From the NCBI GenBank assembly GCA_028687935.1, contig JAQTZE010000003.1, positions 124,001 through 188,000 of the forward strand: a stretch of 64,000 nt of DNA, read 5' to 3'. Within the stretch, counting starts at the first letter, position 1. Each line of letters starts with the position of its first letter. Under the pieces are notes generated by a model. That model saw only the letters and a program-made list of their open reading frames with translations. It searched no databases and had not been told where the DNA came from. Positions 9,032 through 18,246 of the stretch are shown here, in pieces. The stretch comes from Sulfurimonas sp. (GTDB lineage: Bacteria > Campylobacterota > Campylobacteria > Campylobacterales > Sulfurimonadaceae). Made by a program: the position numbers and the translations under genes.

Positions 9032-10017
9032 TATTTAGCTCCTGCTTGGATATAAAGATCAGAGAAGTTTTTCTCTTGAATCTGTGAAGTGATATCTCCG
9101 CTTTTTATCTCTGCCAAAGAGACTTCCGTCTCAGCTGTGTCACCCATAGTAGCTGTGATTTGGAGTTGAGCTACTTTTTTACCAGGAAGCGTTATCATCA
9201 TATTATTTTGAGGATTTTTAGTCTGCGTCCCTTTTTTGTAGACATCAAAAATATCGCCGACTTTGATGTTTTGGCTCTTGCCACCTGAAGTGATAAGTGA
9301 GCCATCTTCATATCCAAGGATATAGCCTCTCCAAGGTTTATCAAGCATATTTTCCATGATGTTTGATGTGAGATCTGAGATAGCTGCATCAATCGCTTTA
9401 TCGTTCAGTTGACCGTCATAACTCGCAGTAGCACCTACGCCCATAACAGTTCCAGCTTCACTAAACGCAGAGCCTTTTCCCTCTTCAGAGTAGATAATCT
9501 GACCTGTACTCACATCTACGATACGGATATGTACCTTGGCAAAAGTCTCTTGTTTTTTGACACGGCTAAAGAGCCCCACATCACTTGACTCTTTACGTCC
9601 GAATTCTGTAATTGATCCTACGATGAGAAAGTCAGCAGAATTGTTTAGTTGAGGTGCATTTCCGATTTGAAGCTCTTGCTCTATTTTGGAGAGATCTGCA
9701 CGCTCTAGCATGATAAATCTGCCTGATTGGAAAAGTTTTGCTGAGAGGATATCCATCGCTTGCTTGCCGATTTTGTCATTATCTTTGTCGATGAAAAAGC
9801 TCTGACCATATTTTGTCTCGTTGCTAAATCTGCCGATAGCGACCTTGCGTTTGAGCCCTAAAGGTTCATCTTCTTGGAGCGCTGCGATAGTCTGGCTTGT
9901 TTGTATTGCACTGGGTGTTTCGTGCGTCTCAGTTTTTTGCATTGTGGCACAGCCGCCGACCATAAAGGAGAGACCTGCTACGAGAGAGATAGTTTTAAAA
10001 ATCATGGGAAACCTCAT
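9031..10017 (-). CDS. CsgG/HfaB-family outer-membrane lipoprotein
   Basis: A protein of 328 residues with a lipoprotein signal (lipobox VGGC). The CsgG domain shows RKVAIGRFSNET near residue 57, LERADLSKIEQE near 105, a conserved ADFLIVGSITEFG strand, and a VDVSTGQIIYSEEGKG segment near 167-185. CsgG proteins form oligomeric secretion pores in the outer membrane. No curli subunit genes lie nearby, and the C-terminal extension (near residues 230-328) is not part of canonical CsgG. It is the first gene of the four-lipoprotein operon. A short A+T-rich spacer separates it from the SYLF gene upstream on the same strand. Confidence 0.85.
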   Translation of the reverse strand: MRFPMIFKTISLVAGLSFMVGGCATMQKTETHETPSAIQTSQTIAALQEDEPLGLKRKVAIGRFSNETKYGQSFFIDKDNDKIGKQAMDILSAKLFQSGRFIMLERADLSKIEQELQIGNAPQLNNSADFLIVGSITEFGRKESSDVGLFSRVKKQETFAKVHIRIVDVSTGQIIYSEEGKGSAFSEAGTVMGVGATASYDGQLNDKAIDAAISDLTSNIMENMLDKPWRGYILGYEDGSLITSGGKSQNIKVGDIFDVYKKGTQTKNPQNNMMITLPGKKVAQLQITATMGDTAETEVSLAEIKSGDITSQIQEKNFSDLYIQAGAK

Positions 10018-10075
10018 ATATTGGATTTTGCTAAGTATACGTTATTTTTCTTAAATATAATTAATTCTAACCAAA

Positions 10076-10639
10076 TTAATTTAAATCACCATCAGCCCAA
10101 TATTTTGTACCTTGGATAGTCGCTTGAATAGCCAAACCATTTTGAGTGAGCTTATAGATCCTCATACCTGGAGCAACAGTCACGGCTGCGTTTAGAGCAC
10201 CTCCATCACTTCCTACTTTAGCAGCTGCATCAGCTTGAGCGTTTGCTTCCCAGCCATGTTCTACAAAGGAGTCAAAAGCTTTTTTGTCTTCAAAAAGAAA
10301 GATGATACGAAAATCTTTTACACCAAGACCAAGGCCAAGTCCACCTGAAGCCATATTCATATAGACAGTTTTGCCACCGTCGTTGACTTTTGCAAGACCT
10401 TTACCGCCTTCTGCTGAGACAAAGAAAAGATTGAGACCGAGGTTGCTAAATGTCGCATAGCCATAAGAGTTCGCAATCATCTCTTTTGCCTCTGGAGCAT
10501 ATTTATATAGCAGCCAAAGTGTCTCCTGACTCGCCTCTACACGTTCTTTTTTAAGAGTTGCATGACTCTCTCCTGACCAAAATCCAGAAAACATAAGTAG
10601 AGCAAACAGTAGCGCGGTAATTATCTTAAGTTGTTTCAT
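10076..10639 (-). CDS. SYLF (YSC84) domain lipid-binding protein, exported
   Basis: A protein of 187 residues with an N-terminal signal peptide (hydrophobic ALLFALLMFSGFW). The remainder is a single SYLF/YSC84 domain: YGYATFSNLGLN, GGKGLAKV, GGLGLGLGVKDFRIIFLF, and a closing GTKYWAD. This family binds phosphoinositides in eukaryotes. Bacterial versions are periplasmic, and their role is unclear. The start overlaps the stop of cobQ upstream (ATGA), so it may be translated from the cobQ messenger. Confidence 0.82.
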   Translation of the reverse strand: MKQLKIITALLFALLMFSGFWSGESHATLKKERVEASQETLWLLYKYAPEAKEMIANSYGYATFSNLGLNLFFVSAEGGKGLAKVNDGGKTVYMNMASGGLGLGLGVKDFRIIFLFEDKKAFDSFVEHGWEANAQADAAAKVGSDGGALNAAVTVAPGMRIYKLTQNGLAIQATIQGTKYWADGDLN

Positions 10640-12018
10640 TGTAACTCCTTTTCTATAACGTCAATAGTAACACTTTTTTCTATATGTGAAGCAAACTCGT
10701 CGATGATCTTTTGCTTGTACGCTTGAAAATCATATCCCTTATAGGCTTTGTTTATATCTTCGAAGAGTTTTGTCCGAAATCTGTTGTTATCAAAAATCCC
10801 GTGGACAAGTGTTGCATGAAGATTTTTCTTCTTTATCGCAAGCTCTTTTGTGATGGCATTATGGAGTTCATAACCCTCTATTTTACATCCAAATATGGCA
10901 TAAAGCCCTTTTTTAGAGATTGTTTTTTTCCCAAAGCGTACTTCTCCCTCGATACGCCCAAGGCCTTGCGTTTTTTTCTGCTTGGATTCTATATTGTTTG
11001 GATCGAGAATGAGCGTGTGCAGCATCTCGTAGCCACCACTGATGGCTACGAGTTTTTGCTCTTTGGAGGTGAGAATATTTTTAAAGCCATTTTCGATAAG
11101 CCAATCAAGATCTTCCACGACCATTTTGCTCCCTGGCAGGATAAGCAGATCACATAAAGAAGCTTCGTGAAGTGATGTGATGAAACGCAGCTCTATCTCT
11201 TTATCTGCCAAAAGTGGTTCAAAATCGGTGATATTACTTATATTTGGCAGTTGGATAACGCCAACAGTGATGATACTCTCTTTTGTATCTTGAGGCGAGG
11301 CGAGCATAGATTCGATCGCATCAAAACCCAGAGTGAGTTCTTTGTGCGGGACAACTCCAAGCACACGCATACCAAAGAGCTGTTCGATTATCTGCACACC
11401 CTCGTCAAATTCGGCTATATCACTTTGAAATTTATCTACGATGACGCCGATGACATTGTCTCTAAGTTTTTTTGGAAGGAGTTTGTAAACGCCATAAACG
11501 GAAGAAAAGAGCGTTCCATCCTCTACACTGGTGACAAGAATAATTTTTGTTTTAAACTCCTCAGCGATGTAGATATTGGAGAGGTCGCGTTTCATAAAGC
11601 TCTGCTCAACAGGATTGCCCGCACCTTCTGCGACGATACACTCATACTTTTTTGAGAGCTTGACAAAGGCTTCTTTGACGAAAGGTTTGAGCATCTGCGT
11701 GTCTTTGTAACAGCTCCAGATATCTTTTTTGCCACTGCTTTTCCCATGGATGATAAGGTCGGTTTTTGTAGGCGATTCTACCTTCAGTAGAACAGGGTTC
11801 ATAAGATAAGAACTCTTGATACCTATTGCCTCTGCCGCAAAAAACTGAGGTATAGCCATCTCTCCTCCATCATCACTGACTTGTGAGTTTTTAGAGGTGC
11901 TTTGTGCTTTAAAAGGAGCGACGTTATAGCCGCGTTTGTGTAGGATATAGGCAAGTGCGAAGGCAATACTTGATTTTCCCTCATCATTGCTTGTCCCAAA
12001 AATACTAAGTGATTTCAA
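10636..12018 (-). CDS. cobQ: Cobyric acid synthase-like protein without glutaminase cysteine
   Basis: A protein of 460 residues with the two-domain CobQ layout: an N-terminal dethiobiotin-synthetase-like ATPase (P-loop GTSNDEGKS at 8-16, VAPFKAQSTS, VAEGAGNPVE) and a C-terminal class I glutamine amidotransferase-like domain. CobQ amidates side chains b, d, e and g of adenosylcobyrinic a,c-diamide. In CobQ the nucleophile lies in CGGYQML, but here the motif reads ISGGYEML with an AGT (Ser) codon near residue 328. The late histidine region (LVHGIF, near 402) is kept. It may use free ammonia, use a serine, or be inactive. The start is a TTG at 12018, preceded by GAGGAA. It is the first gene of a minus-strand unit with the SYLF gene. 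Confidence 0.8.
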   Translation of the reverse strand: MKSLSIFGTSNDEGKSSIAFALAYILHKRGYNVAPFKAQSTSKNSQVSDDGGEMAIPQFFAAEAIGIKSSYLMNPVLLKVESPTKTDLIIHGKSSGKKDIWSCYKDTQMLKPFVKEAFVKLSKKYECIVAEGAGNPVEQSFMKRDLSNIYIAEEFKTKIILVTSVEDGTLFSSVYGVYKLLPKKLRDNVIGVIVDKFQSDIAEFDEGVQIIEQLFGMRVLGVVPHKELTLGFDAIESMLASPQDTKESIITVGVIQLPNISNITDFEPLLADKEIELRFITSLHEASLCDLLILPGSKMVVEDLDWLIENGFKNILTSKEQKLVAISGGYEMLHTLILDPNNIESKQKKTQGLGRIEGEVRFGKKTISKKGLYAIFGCKIEGYELHNAITKELAIKKKNLHATLVHGIFDNNRFRTKLFEDINKAYKGYDFQAYKQKIIDEFASHIEKSVTIDVIEKELQ

Positions 12019-12182
12019 ATCTATAATTCCTCATTGTAAACGCAGTGATAGTTTACTTTACTCTGTTCAAGCAAAAAGTGTACTACTATTGGAATGCTAT
12101 TATTATTCGTAATCTTTAGATTTATCCCTAAGAGTGTGATACAAGAGAATAAATTAAGCTAAAATACTTGATATTAAAATTA

Positions 12183-13040
12183 ATGGGCTTCTACATGGAT
12201 ATTTTTACGCACTTCTTTATTCACAATCTTGATATTGTCGCTACGCTTATTCTTATTGCTACGCTCTTTCCTGTAGTAAAACTGATCCGGGAACTTCCAA
12301 CTGGACTTTTGCAAAAACGATGGAGGATACTTATCGGTTTTATCTCATTTTTTATTCTTGCATACATCTTCTTATCGCTGCAATTTCGTTTAGAACTCAA
12401 TTCACTCAACAGGGAACTGATATGTTTAGTGCTGTTCTTTGGTGCAATATTTGTTTATATGGTGAGTATCATGTCTCTAAAAACTGCGCTAGATGTGAAG
12501 CGAATATATACACTTGAGATTGAAAGTATGACAGATCCTCTTATGGGTATCAGCAATAGACGCCATTTGGACGAAAAACTAGCTAATGAATTTTCAAAGG
12601 CAACTCGATATGATCTTCCACTCTCTGCGTTTATGATAGATATCGACCACTTTAAAGATGTCAATGATACTTATGGACATGATGTCGGGGATGTGGTTTT
12701 AAAAAATATTGCCGCTCTTATCAAACAAACTATTCGCGAAACAGATTTCGTCGCTCGTTATGGAGGGGAGGAGATAGTTGTTCTGCTTCCTCTTGCTAAT
12801 AGCCAAAATGCCATGTTCTTGGCTGAAAGATTACGCAATAAAATTCAAGACTTTGTTATATCTGTAAAGAGTGTACAAGAAAATAGTTTAGAGTTATCTA
12901 TCACCGTGAGCATAGGTGTCGCCACGCGTACAGTGAAAACAACTAAAGCAGAAGAGTTGATCAAAGATGCGGATGAAGCAATGTATCAAGCGAAAAATAG
13001 TGGACGAAACAGAGTTATGTTAAGTGAGAAGTTAGTGTAA
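12183..13040 (+). CDS. Membrane-anchored diguanylate cyclase
   Basis: An N-terminal region with about four hydrophobic segments (residues ~10-120) is followed by a GGDEF domain. The domain shows DPLMGISNRRHL, DIDHFKDVNDTYGH and the active-site loop RYGGEEIVVLLP, a GGEEI variant of GGDEF. An inhibitory RxxD site (RETD) lies five residues before it. The predicted activity is cyclic di-GMP synthesis at the membrane. The start is uncertain: candidates are TTG 12168, ATG 12183 and ATG 12195, none with a clear ribosome site. A possible -10 (TAAAAT, 12160-12165) favours 12183 or 12195. Neighbours on both sides read from the other strand. Confidence 0.85.
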   Translation: MGFYMDIFTHFFIHNLDIVATLILIATLFPVVKLIRELPTGLLQKRWRILIGFISFFILAYIFLSLQFRLELNSLNRELICLVLFFGAIFVYMVSIMSLKTALDVKRIYTLEIESMTDPLMGISNRRHLDEKLANEFSKATRYDLPLSAFMIDIDHFKDVNDTYGHDVGDVVLKNIAALIKQTIRETDFVARYGGEEIVVLLPLANSQNAMFLAERLRNKIQDFVISVKSVQENSLELSITVSIGVATRTVKTTKAEELIKDADEAMYQAKNSGRNRVMLSEKLV

Positions 13041-13064
13041 ATAAAGTGCTGAGAGTAGTTGCGT

Positions 13065-13493
13065 TTAGAGCGCACACTTACGCATAATTTTCTTCCAGTC
13101 CGTATCAAAATTCTTTTTGATAAACTCTTTACTGTGGGGGACCAGACAAGCGGTACAGTCTTGGTGGATGGCGTTTTGCGAGATAAACTTTTTGCCCTCT
13201 TTTGCTTCGATGGCGCAAAAGCTGTACTCTATTTTTTCGTCTACTTTTGTCGTGGAGTTGTCGTTAAATCTAAAATGTGGACAGGCGCAGAGGTAGCAGT
13301 TGAGCTTTGTGACTTCGTGGCATTTTTTCTCTTCTTCATAGAGCAAGCAAAAATCACGCTCTTGCGTTTTCATGTTTTCAAAGTCAAAATATTCGATAAT
13401 CTGCTCTTTATCATAGCCTTGTGCGAGGAGTTTATCCACAATTGCTTTATGCTTCGCACTGTGAGAGTTAAACCATGCCTGATAGGTCATCAT
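13065..13493 (-). CDS. Cysteine-rich small-domain protein
   Basis: A soluble protein of 142 residues with a central metal-binding-like pattern: CHEVTKLNCYLCACPHF, a spacer with another Cys, then DCTACLVPHS. The order CH...CxxCxCP...DCxxCxxxH resembles the 'cysteine-rich small domain' (PF04071), probably a zinc or Fe-S site. Its function is unknown. It is the third gene of a tight operon, with its start overlapping the stop of the membrane protein upstream (ATGA). Confidence 0.72.
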   Translation of the reverse strand: MMTYQAWFNSHSAKHKAIVDKLLAQGYDKEQIIEYFDFENMKTQERDFCLLYEEEKKCHEVTKLNCYLCACPHFRFNDNSTTKVDEKIEYSFCAIEAKEGKKFISQNAIHQDCTACLVPHSKEFIKKNFDTDWKKIMRKCAL

Positions 13494-14068
13494 GAGCGCC
13501 GTTGAAAAGATTTGAAAAGGTAGAAGATGATGAGAAGTTCGAGAAAAAGAAGGAAATGGTGAATCTCATAGACCTGCATCTGTTTGTCCGAGATACCGAT
13601 AAACTCTTCGAGTATTTTGTAAAATCCCCAAGAGAGAAACATTCCCACAAGATAGCCCTTTTGTTTGATGACATCGACAAAGGCTATAGGCTGCGTTTTG
13701 CGTAAAAAAAGTGTTTCAGCACGCACAAGATACGAACCAAAGGCAAAGGAGAGTTGATAGCCTGCGTAGAGGATAAGAGCGCTTGTGTAGCTGTAAGAGA
13801 AGAGCAGAAAATAGGCGATTATAGCGAGTAAAACAAGCTCTACCAAGAGCGATATCTTAAAAAAATATTCGATATTCATAATCTTGTAATAGAGTTTTGC
13901 AATGAGTATCATCCCAAATGCAAGAGCGATACCGCCAAGGCTGTAGATGCTCGGCTCAAGTGGAGCGTAAAGTACGAAAATACTGCCAACACTGATACCT
14001 AAAAAGAGTGAGTTATAAAACTTATACTTGAGAAATTCACGAATGTTGAGCTTGAGCTTTGATTTCAA
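13490..14068 (-). CDS. Integral membrane protein of unknown function
   Basis: A protein of 192 residues with about five hydrophobic segments (near 22-36, 40-57, 70-90, 93-112 and 170-186) and a basic N-terminus. I recognise no family. It lies between ycaO and the cysteine-rich gene, overlapping both by four bases (ATGA junctions), so the three are probably one transcript. The arrangement hints at a shared role, but nothing in the sequence gives the function. Confidence 0.75.
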   Translation of the reverse strand: MKSKLKLNIREFLKYKFYNSLFLGISVGSIFVLYAPLEPSIYSLGGIALAFGMILIAKLYYKIMNIEYFFKISLLVELVLLAIIAYFLLFSYSYTSALILYAGYQLSFAFGSYLVRAETLFLRKTQPIAFVDVIKQKGYLVGMFLSWGFYKILEEFIGISDKQMQVYEIHHFLLFLELLIIFYLFKSFQRRS

Positions 14069-15681
14069 ATAACACTCTTTTTTATCTCAAGTCTGTCATA
14101 CATTACGAGCATATTTATATATTCTTGATGCGGTGTGACATCGATGAGAAACGCTTCACCGTCGATGACTGCGAGGGCTTTTTGCACCATTTCTTCTGTA
14201 AAGAGTGCGTTTAGCCCCGCTTCAAAATCTTCAAAAAGCAGGTCTGCTTCGTCCATACGCATGAGCTCAAGTACAACATGAGCAAGAGGATGGTTTGTAA
14301 ATTCGAGCAGTTCACGGGCTTCTGCTTCATTGCCACAGAGCAGTTGTATCTGCGCTTTGAACTCTAGCATTGTGAAGTTATTTGCAAAAATTACTCCGAG
14401 ATATTTTTCCATATTGAGCGAATCTTCGAGGGTTTCTATCTCTGTGAGGATATCTTCAGGGTCATATTGTGTAAAATTTAAGACCATATCACGGATGCGT
14501 TTGGGCGTGTTTTTGTTGTTATAAATAAGGTCTTCTACGGGGTATATTTCACTAATACTTGGCACAATCATCTGGCAGGAGTAGAAGCCGAGATAGTCAT
14601 ATTCGCGCAAGTAAATCTCTTTGCCCATTTTCTTTGCAATCTCAAATAAGAACAGATGTTCATCCGTTGTACTCGTGCCTGCGTAGCTCCAAGATGCGAG
14701 CTCAAAGCTCTTTTTTGCGCTTAAAAAATGAAATCCAAGCTTGCCGTTGGAGTCGATAAAGTGCGATTCGAGATTGAAATTATCAGCCACAAGTGAGAGA
14801 TCAAAAGTCGGCGTCTCAAAACTCTCTAAGTTTTCAAGTCCGCGTCCTTGCATAAGCTCTGTCATCGTTCGCTCTAAAGAGACTTCCAAAATAGGATGCG
14901 CACCGAATGAGACAAAAAGGGTTGCGTTTTTCGGGTTGATGAGAGAGATGGCTGTGACGGGAAATTTGCCACCCAAAGAGGCATCGAGTACTTCGATAAT
15001 GTAGCCAAGAGAGCGAAGTGCTGCTATATCGCTGGAGAGTTTTGTAAATGAAGCGATGAGCGTATCATCAAACGCAGGAAGCGCGTAACCGTTTTTGATA
15101 ATCTGTATCTTTGCATAGCGCTCATAAATCTCACTCAGAGCTTGCACCTGTGCTTCTTGGGGCGTGTTTCCCGTTGCAAGACCGTTACTGACATAGAGGT
15201 TGGAGAGGATATTTAGCGGGATATAGTGCTGCGTTTTGTCGGATTGTCTGATAAAAGGCAGAGCGACTATTTTATCTTCATAATCGCTGTTAAAGTCCAC
15301 AAAATCCTCATCCATCAGCTCTGCGTTTGGGTCATAAAAAGTGCGGAGTTCTTTGGAAATATAGCTCTCATCAAATCCAAATGCAACTTCATCAGGATAG
15401 TATTTTCTCTTTGGAAGGTGAAAATCTATAAAGAAGTTGTTGGTTTGAAGTCGCTCGATATACTCACCCAAAGCGCTTGCTTTTGAGGATGCAGAGAGCG
15501 TCCCTTTGCCATTTGAGTAGATATGTCTTGGTGCTTCTTTGGAGGCAAGATTGACAGAAAAACAGTTTGTAAGAGGGTGCTTTTCCTCTGCAAAAGTGAC
15601 TTCGCAGCCTACTGCTTCGAGTGCTGTGTGCATTTTTGCGAGAGAGACTTCGAGAGGGGCATCTTTGGATAATATCTGCAT
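14065..15681 (-). CDS. ycaO: YcaO-domain protein, RimO accessory factor type
   Basis: A protein of 538 residues that aligns by eye along its length with E. coli YcaO. Shared motifs are NGKGTLSASSKASALGEYIERL near residue 57, LPFIRQSD, IPLNILSNLYVSNG, the ATP-binding ALSEIYERYAK, DASLGGKFPV, FGAHP and YLREYDYLGFYSCQMIVP. It is followed by a C-terminal helical repeat region. YcaO enzymes phosphorylate amide backbones, and E. coli YcaO helps RimO methylthiolate ribosomal protein S12. No rimO lies in the window. The start codon at 15681 is directly preceded by an AAACGCA word where a ribosome site would be. It is the first gene of a three-gene overlapping operon. Confidence 0.88.
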   Translation of the reverse strand: MQILSKDAPLEVSLAKMHTALEAVGCEVTFAEEKHPLTNCFSVNLASKEAPRHIYSNGKGTLSASSKASALGEYIERLQTNNFFIDFHLPKRKYYPDEVAFGFDESYISKELRTFYDPNAELMDEDFVDFNSDYEDKIVALPFIRQSDKTQHYIPLNILSNLYVSNGLATGNTPQEAQVQALSEIYERYAKIQIIKNGYALPAFDDTLIASFTKLSSDIAALRSLGYIIEVLDASLGGKFPVTAISLINPKNATLFVSFGAHPILEVSLERTMTELMQGRGLENLESFETPTFDLSLVADNFNLESHFIDSNGKLGFHFLSAKKSFELASWSYAGTSTTDEHLFLFEIAKKMGKEIYLREYDYLGFYSCQMIVPSISEIYPVEDLIYNNKNTPKRIRDMVLNFTQYDPEDILTEIETLEDSLNMEKYLGVIFANNFTMLEFKAQIQLLCGNEAEARELLEFTNHPLAHVVLELMRMDEADLLFEDFEAGLNALFTEEMVQKALAVIDGEAFLIDVTPHQEYINMLVMYDRLEIKKSVI

Positions 15682-15807
15682 TGCGTTTCACTTTATAGTT
15701 TTTCGTAGCATAACATAAAAGTAGAGGGAACTTAGCCTAAATTAAAAGAGAAAGAGGTAGAATTGGCGACTATAACTGTATTTAAACAATTATAAAAAGG
15801 TGCAGGC

Positions 15808-18126
15808 TTGCTTAGAATTTTTACTCTATTTTTGTTTTTGTTGGGCACACTTTTTAGTGATGAAAAAGTTGTCTTACAGCTAAAGTGGCTCCATCAGTTT
15901 CAGTTTGCTGGCTATTATGCTGCCTTAGAGAAGGGCTTTTATAAAGATGCTGGGCTTGATGTTGAGATACGAGAAAGAGATTTGAAAAAAAATAATATCT
16001 TGCAGGTTATTAGGGGTGAAGTAGAATATAGCATTGCGGATTCTATTTTGCTCTTGTATAAGGCAAAAAATGAACCTATAGTCATTGTCGCACCGATTTT
16101 CCAACACTCAGGAAATGTGCTCCTGACACTTAAAAGCAGTGGTCTTGATAGTCCGTATAAGTTAGCAAATAGAGATGTAATTTTTTATAAGAAAGATGTT
16201 GATGGCTTTGGTATCCTCGGCATGTTCAAAAATCTCAAAATCGAACCAGTCTTATCGCGCACCAAAGAAGAGGCAAACTATACTATTTTGGCAGAGAAGA
16301 AAGCAGATGCTTATGCGTGTTATGTCAGTAATGAACCCTATTACTTTCAAAAGATGGGAGTAGATATCAATATTATCAATCCTGCGAACTATGGGTTTGA
16401 CCTCTATGGTGATATGCTCTTTACAAGCACAACAGAGGCACAAGAACACCCTCAACGAGTGCAAAAGTTTAAAGAAGCAACACTCAAGGGATGGCAATAT
16501 GCTCTTGATAATAAAGAAGAGATAATTGCGCTTATAAAGAAGAAATATGCGAAGGATAAATCCCTTGAGCATCTTCGCTACGAAGCAAACGCTATCGAAC
16601 AGATCATACAACATAAAGCTATCCCTCTTGGAACACTCGATCTTGGAAGAGTGCAGTACACTCTGGATATGTACTCCAAGTATAAACTTATTGAGAGTGC
16701 TGTCCCCATAGAAGAGTATATTTTCAATCCTATTAAAAAAAGTCAAGAGAAGAAAAATTTTTTAAGCCAAGAAGAAAAAGTCTATTTAAGAAGTAAAAAA
16801 GTTCTCAAGATGTGTATCGACCCTGACTGGATGCCATTTGAGCGTATTTTAGATGGCAAGCACATTGGCATGAGTGCTGATTATATAGATATTATACAGA
16901 AAATGATTCAGATACCTATAGAGATTGTTCCTGCGCAAACGTGGAGTGAGTCTCTGGCACTTGGAAAAGAGAAAAAATGTGACTTTTTCTCGTTGGTGAT
17001 GCCAACGGATGAGCGAAGAGAATATCTAGACTTTACGCAGCCGTATCTGAGATTTCCTCTGGTCGTCGCTACAAACCTTAACGAGCTTTTTATAGAGGAT
17101 ATTTCAAAGCTCAAAGGTAAAAAAGTAGGGATAGTCAAAAATTACGCATATGCTGAGCTACTTGCGCAAAAGTATCCTGATATAGATATAGTAACGGTAA
17201 AAAATATCAAAGATGGACTTGACAAGGTCTACAACAAAGAGCTATTCGGTTTTATAGATACCTTGGCTACGACGGGCTACCACATCCAGCGAGAGTATAT
17301 CGGACAGCTGAAGATAGCAGGTAAATTTGATGAGACTTGGAACCTTGGTATAGGAGCACGTAACGATGAACCGCTTTTAAAAGATATTTTTGACAAAGCA
17401 ATTGCAGCTATCTCTCAAGAACAAAAGCAGGAGATATTGAATCAGTGGATATCTGTAAACTATGATGAACAAGCCGATTATACGCTTATTTTAAGATGGT
17501 TTGTAGGAATATTTCTTGTTTTTAGTATTGTTTTACTTATTGTAATTTTTGTAAATAGAAGACTTGCACAAGAGGTACAAAGTCGTAAAATCATAGAAAA
17601 AAAACTCGAAGAGATGAGCATCACGGATGAGTTGACATCACTGAATAATAGACGTTACTTCAATGAGATATTTCCAAAAGTATTTAACAGTGCCAAGAGA
17701 GAAAACAGCACCGTATGTTTTGCGATTTTGGATATTGATTATTTTAAACAATATAATGATACCTATGGTCACGTCGCTGGAGATGAGGCGCTGCAAAGTG
17801 TTGCAAAAGTGATGCGCAACGCTATGCAAAGAGCGGATGATTACTGTTTTAGACTTGGCGGTGAGGAGTTTGGCGTCTTATTTAAAGGATTGGAAGGAAA
17901 GAATGCACAAGCTTTTATAGAGGGGATGCGACGCGATATTGAGAGCTTGCAAATAGAGCATAAAAGTTCTAAATGTGGCACATATCTCACTGCATCTTTC
18001 GGTCTTGTCGTAAAAGATACGCAGAGTGCACACAAGTGTGACGATATTTATAAAGAAGCAGATGAGCTTCTTTATAAGGCTAAAGAGAGTGGCAGAAATA
18101 GGATTGTGGCTAATTTAGAGTTTTAA
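15808..18126 (+). CDS. Diguanylate cyclase with NMT1 and SBP_bac_3 periplasmic sensors
   Basis: A membrane protein of 772 residues. A signal sequence precedes an NMT1/THI5-like solute-binding domain (LKWLHQFQFAGYYAALEKGFY, residues ~22-300). A second periplasmic binding domain of SBP_bac_3 type (RKVLKMCIDPDWMPFE onwards, ~325-550) follows. Then come one transmembrane helix near 568-590 and a GGDEF domain with TDELTSLNNRRYFNE, DIDYFKQYNDTYGH and active-site GGEEF near 690. It presumably converts binding of a small nutrient-like ligand into cyclic di-GMP. The start is a TTG with AAAAAGGTG five to six bases upstream. A -10-like TATAAC lies about 35 bases before it. The 2.3-kb gene lacks AAACGCA words. 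Confidence 0.88.
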   Translation: MLRIFTLFLFLLGTLFSDEKVVLQLKWLHQFQFAGYYAALEKGFYKDAGLDVEIRERDLKKNNILQVIRGEVEYSIADSILLLYKAKNEPIVIVAPIFQHSGNVLLTLKSSGLDSPYKLANRDVIFYKKDVDGFGILGMFKNLKIEPVLSRTKEEANYTILAEKKADAYACYVSNEPYYFQKMGVDINIINPANYGFDLYGDMLFTSTTEAQEHPQRVQKFKEATLKGWQYALDNKEEIIALIKKKYAKDKSLEHLRYEANAIEQIIQHKAIPLGTLDLGRVQYTLDMYSKYKLIESAVPIEEYIFNPIKKSQEKKNFLSQEEKVYLRSKKVLKMCIDPDWMPFERILDGKHIGMSADYIDIIQKMIQIPIEIVPAQTWSESLALGKEKKCDFFSLVMPTDERREYLDFTQPYLRFPLVVATNLNELFIEDISKLKGKKVGIVKNYAYAELLAQKYPDIDIVTVKNIKDGLDKVYNKELFGFIDTLATTGYHIQREYIGQLKIAGKFDETWNLGIGARNDEPLLKDIFDKAIAAISQEQKQEILNQWISVNYDEQADYTLILRWFVGIFLVFSIVLLIVIFVNRRLAQEVQSRKIIEKKLEEMSITDELTSLNNRRYFNEIFPKVFNSAKRENSTVCFAILDIDYFKQYNDTYGHVAGDEALQSVAKVMRNAMQRADDYCFRLGGEEFGVLFKGLEGKNAQAFIEGMRRDIESLQIEHKSSKCGTYLTASFGLVVKDTQSAHKCDDIYKEADELLYKAKESGRNRIVANLEF

Positions 18127-18246
18127 TCTTAAAATCCACTCAATACTTTCTTTTCATAGTAGAGCTAAAGATAGCAATTTTTGGATTGATAAATATTTGT
18201 ACTTGCGTTATGATTGTAAAAATAAAATAACAGCGGAGCTACTACA

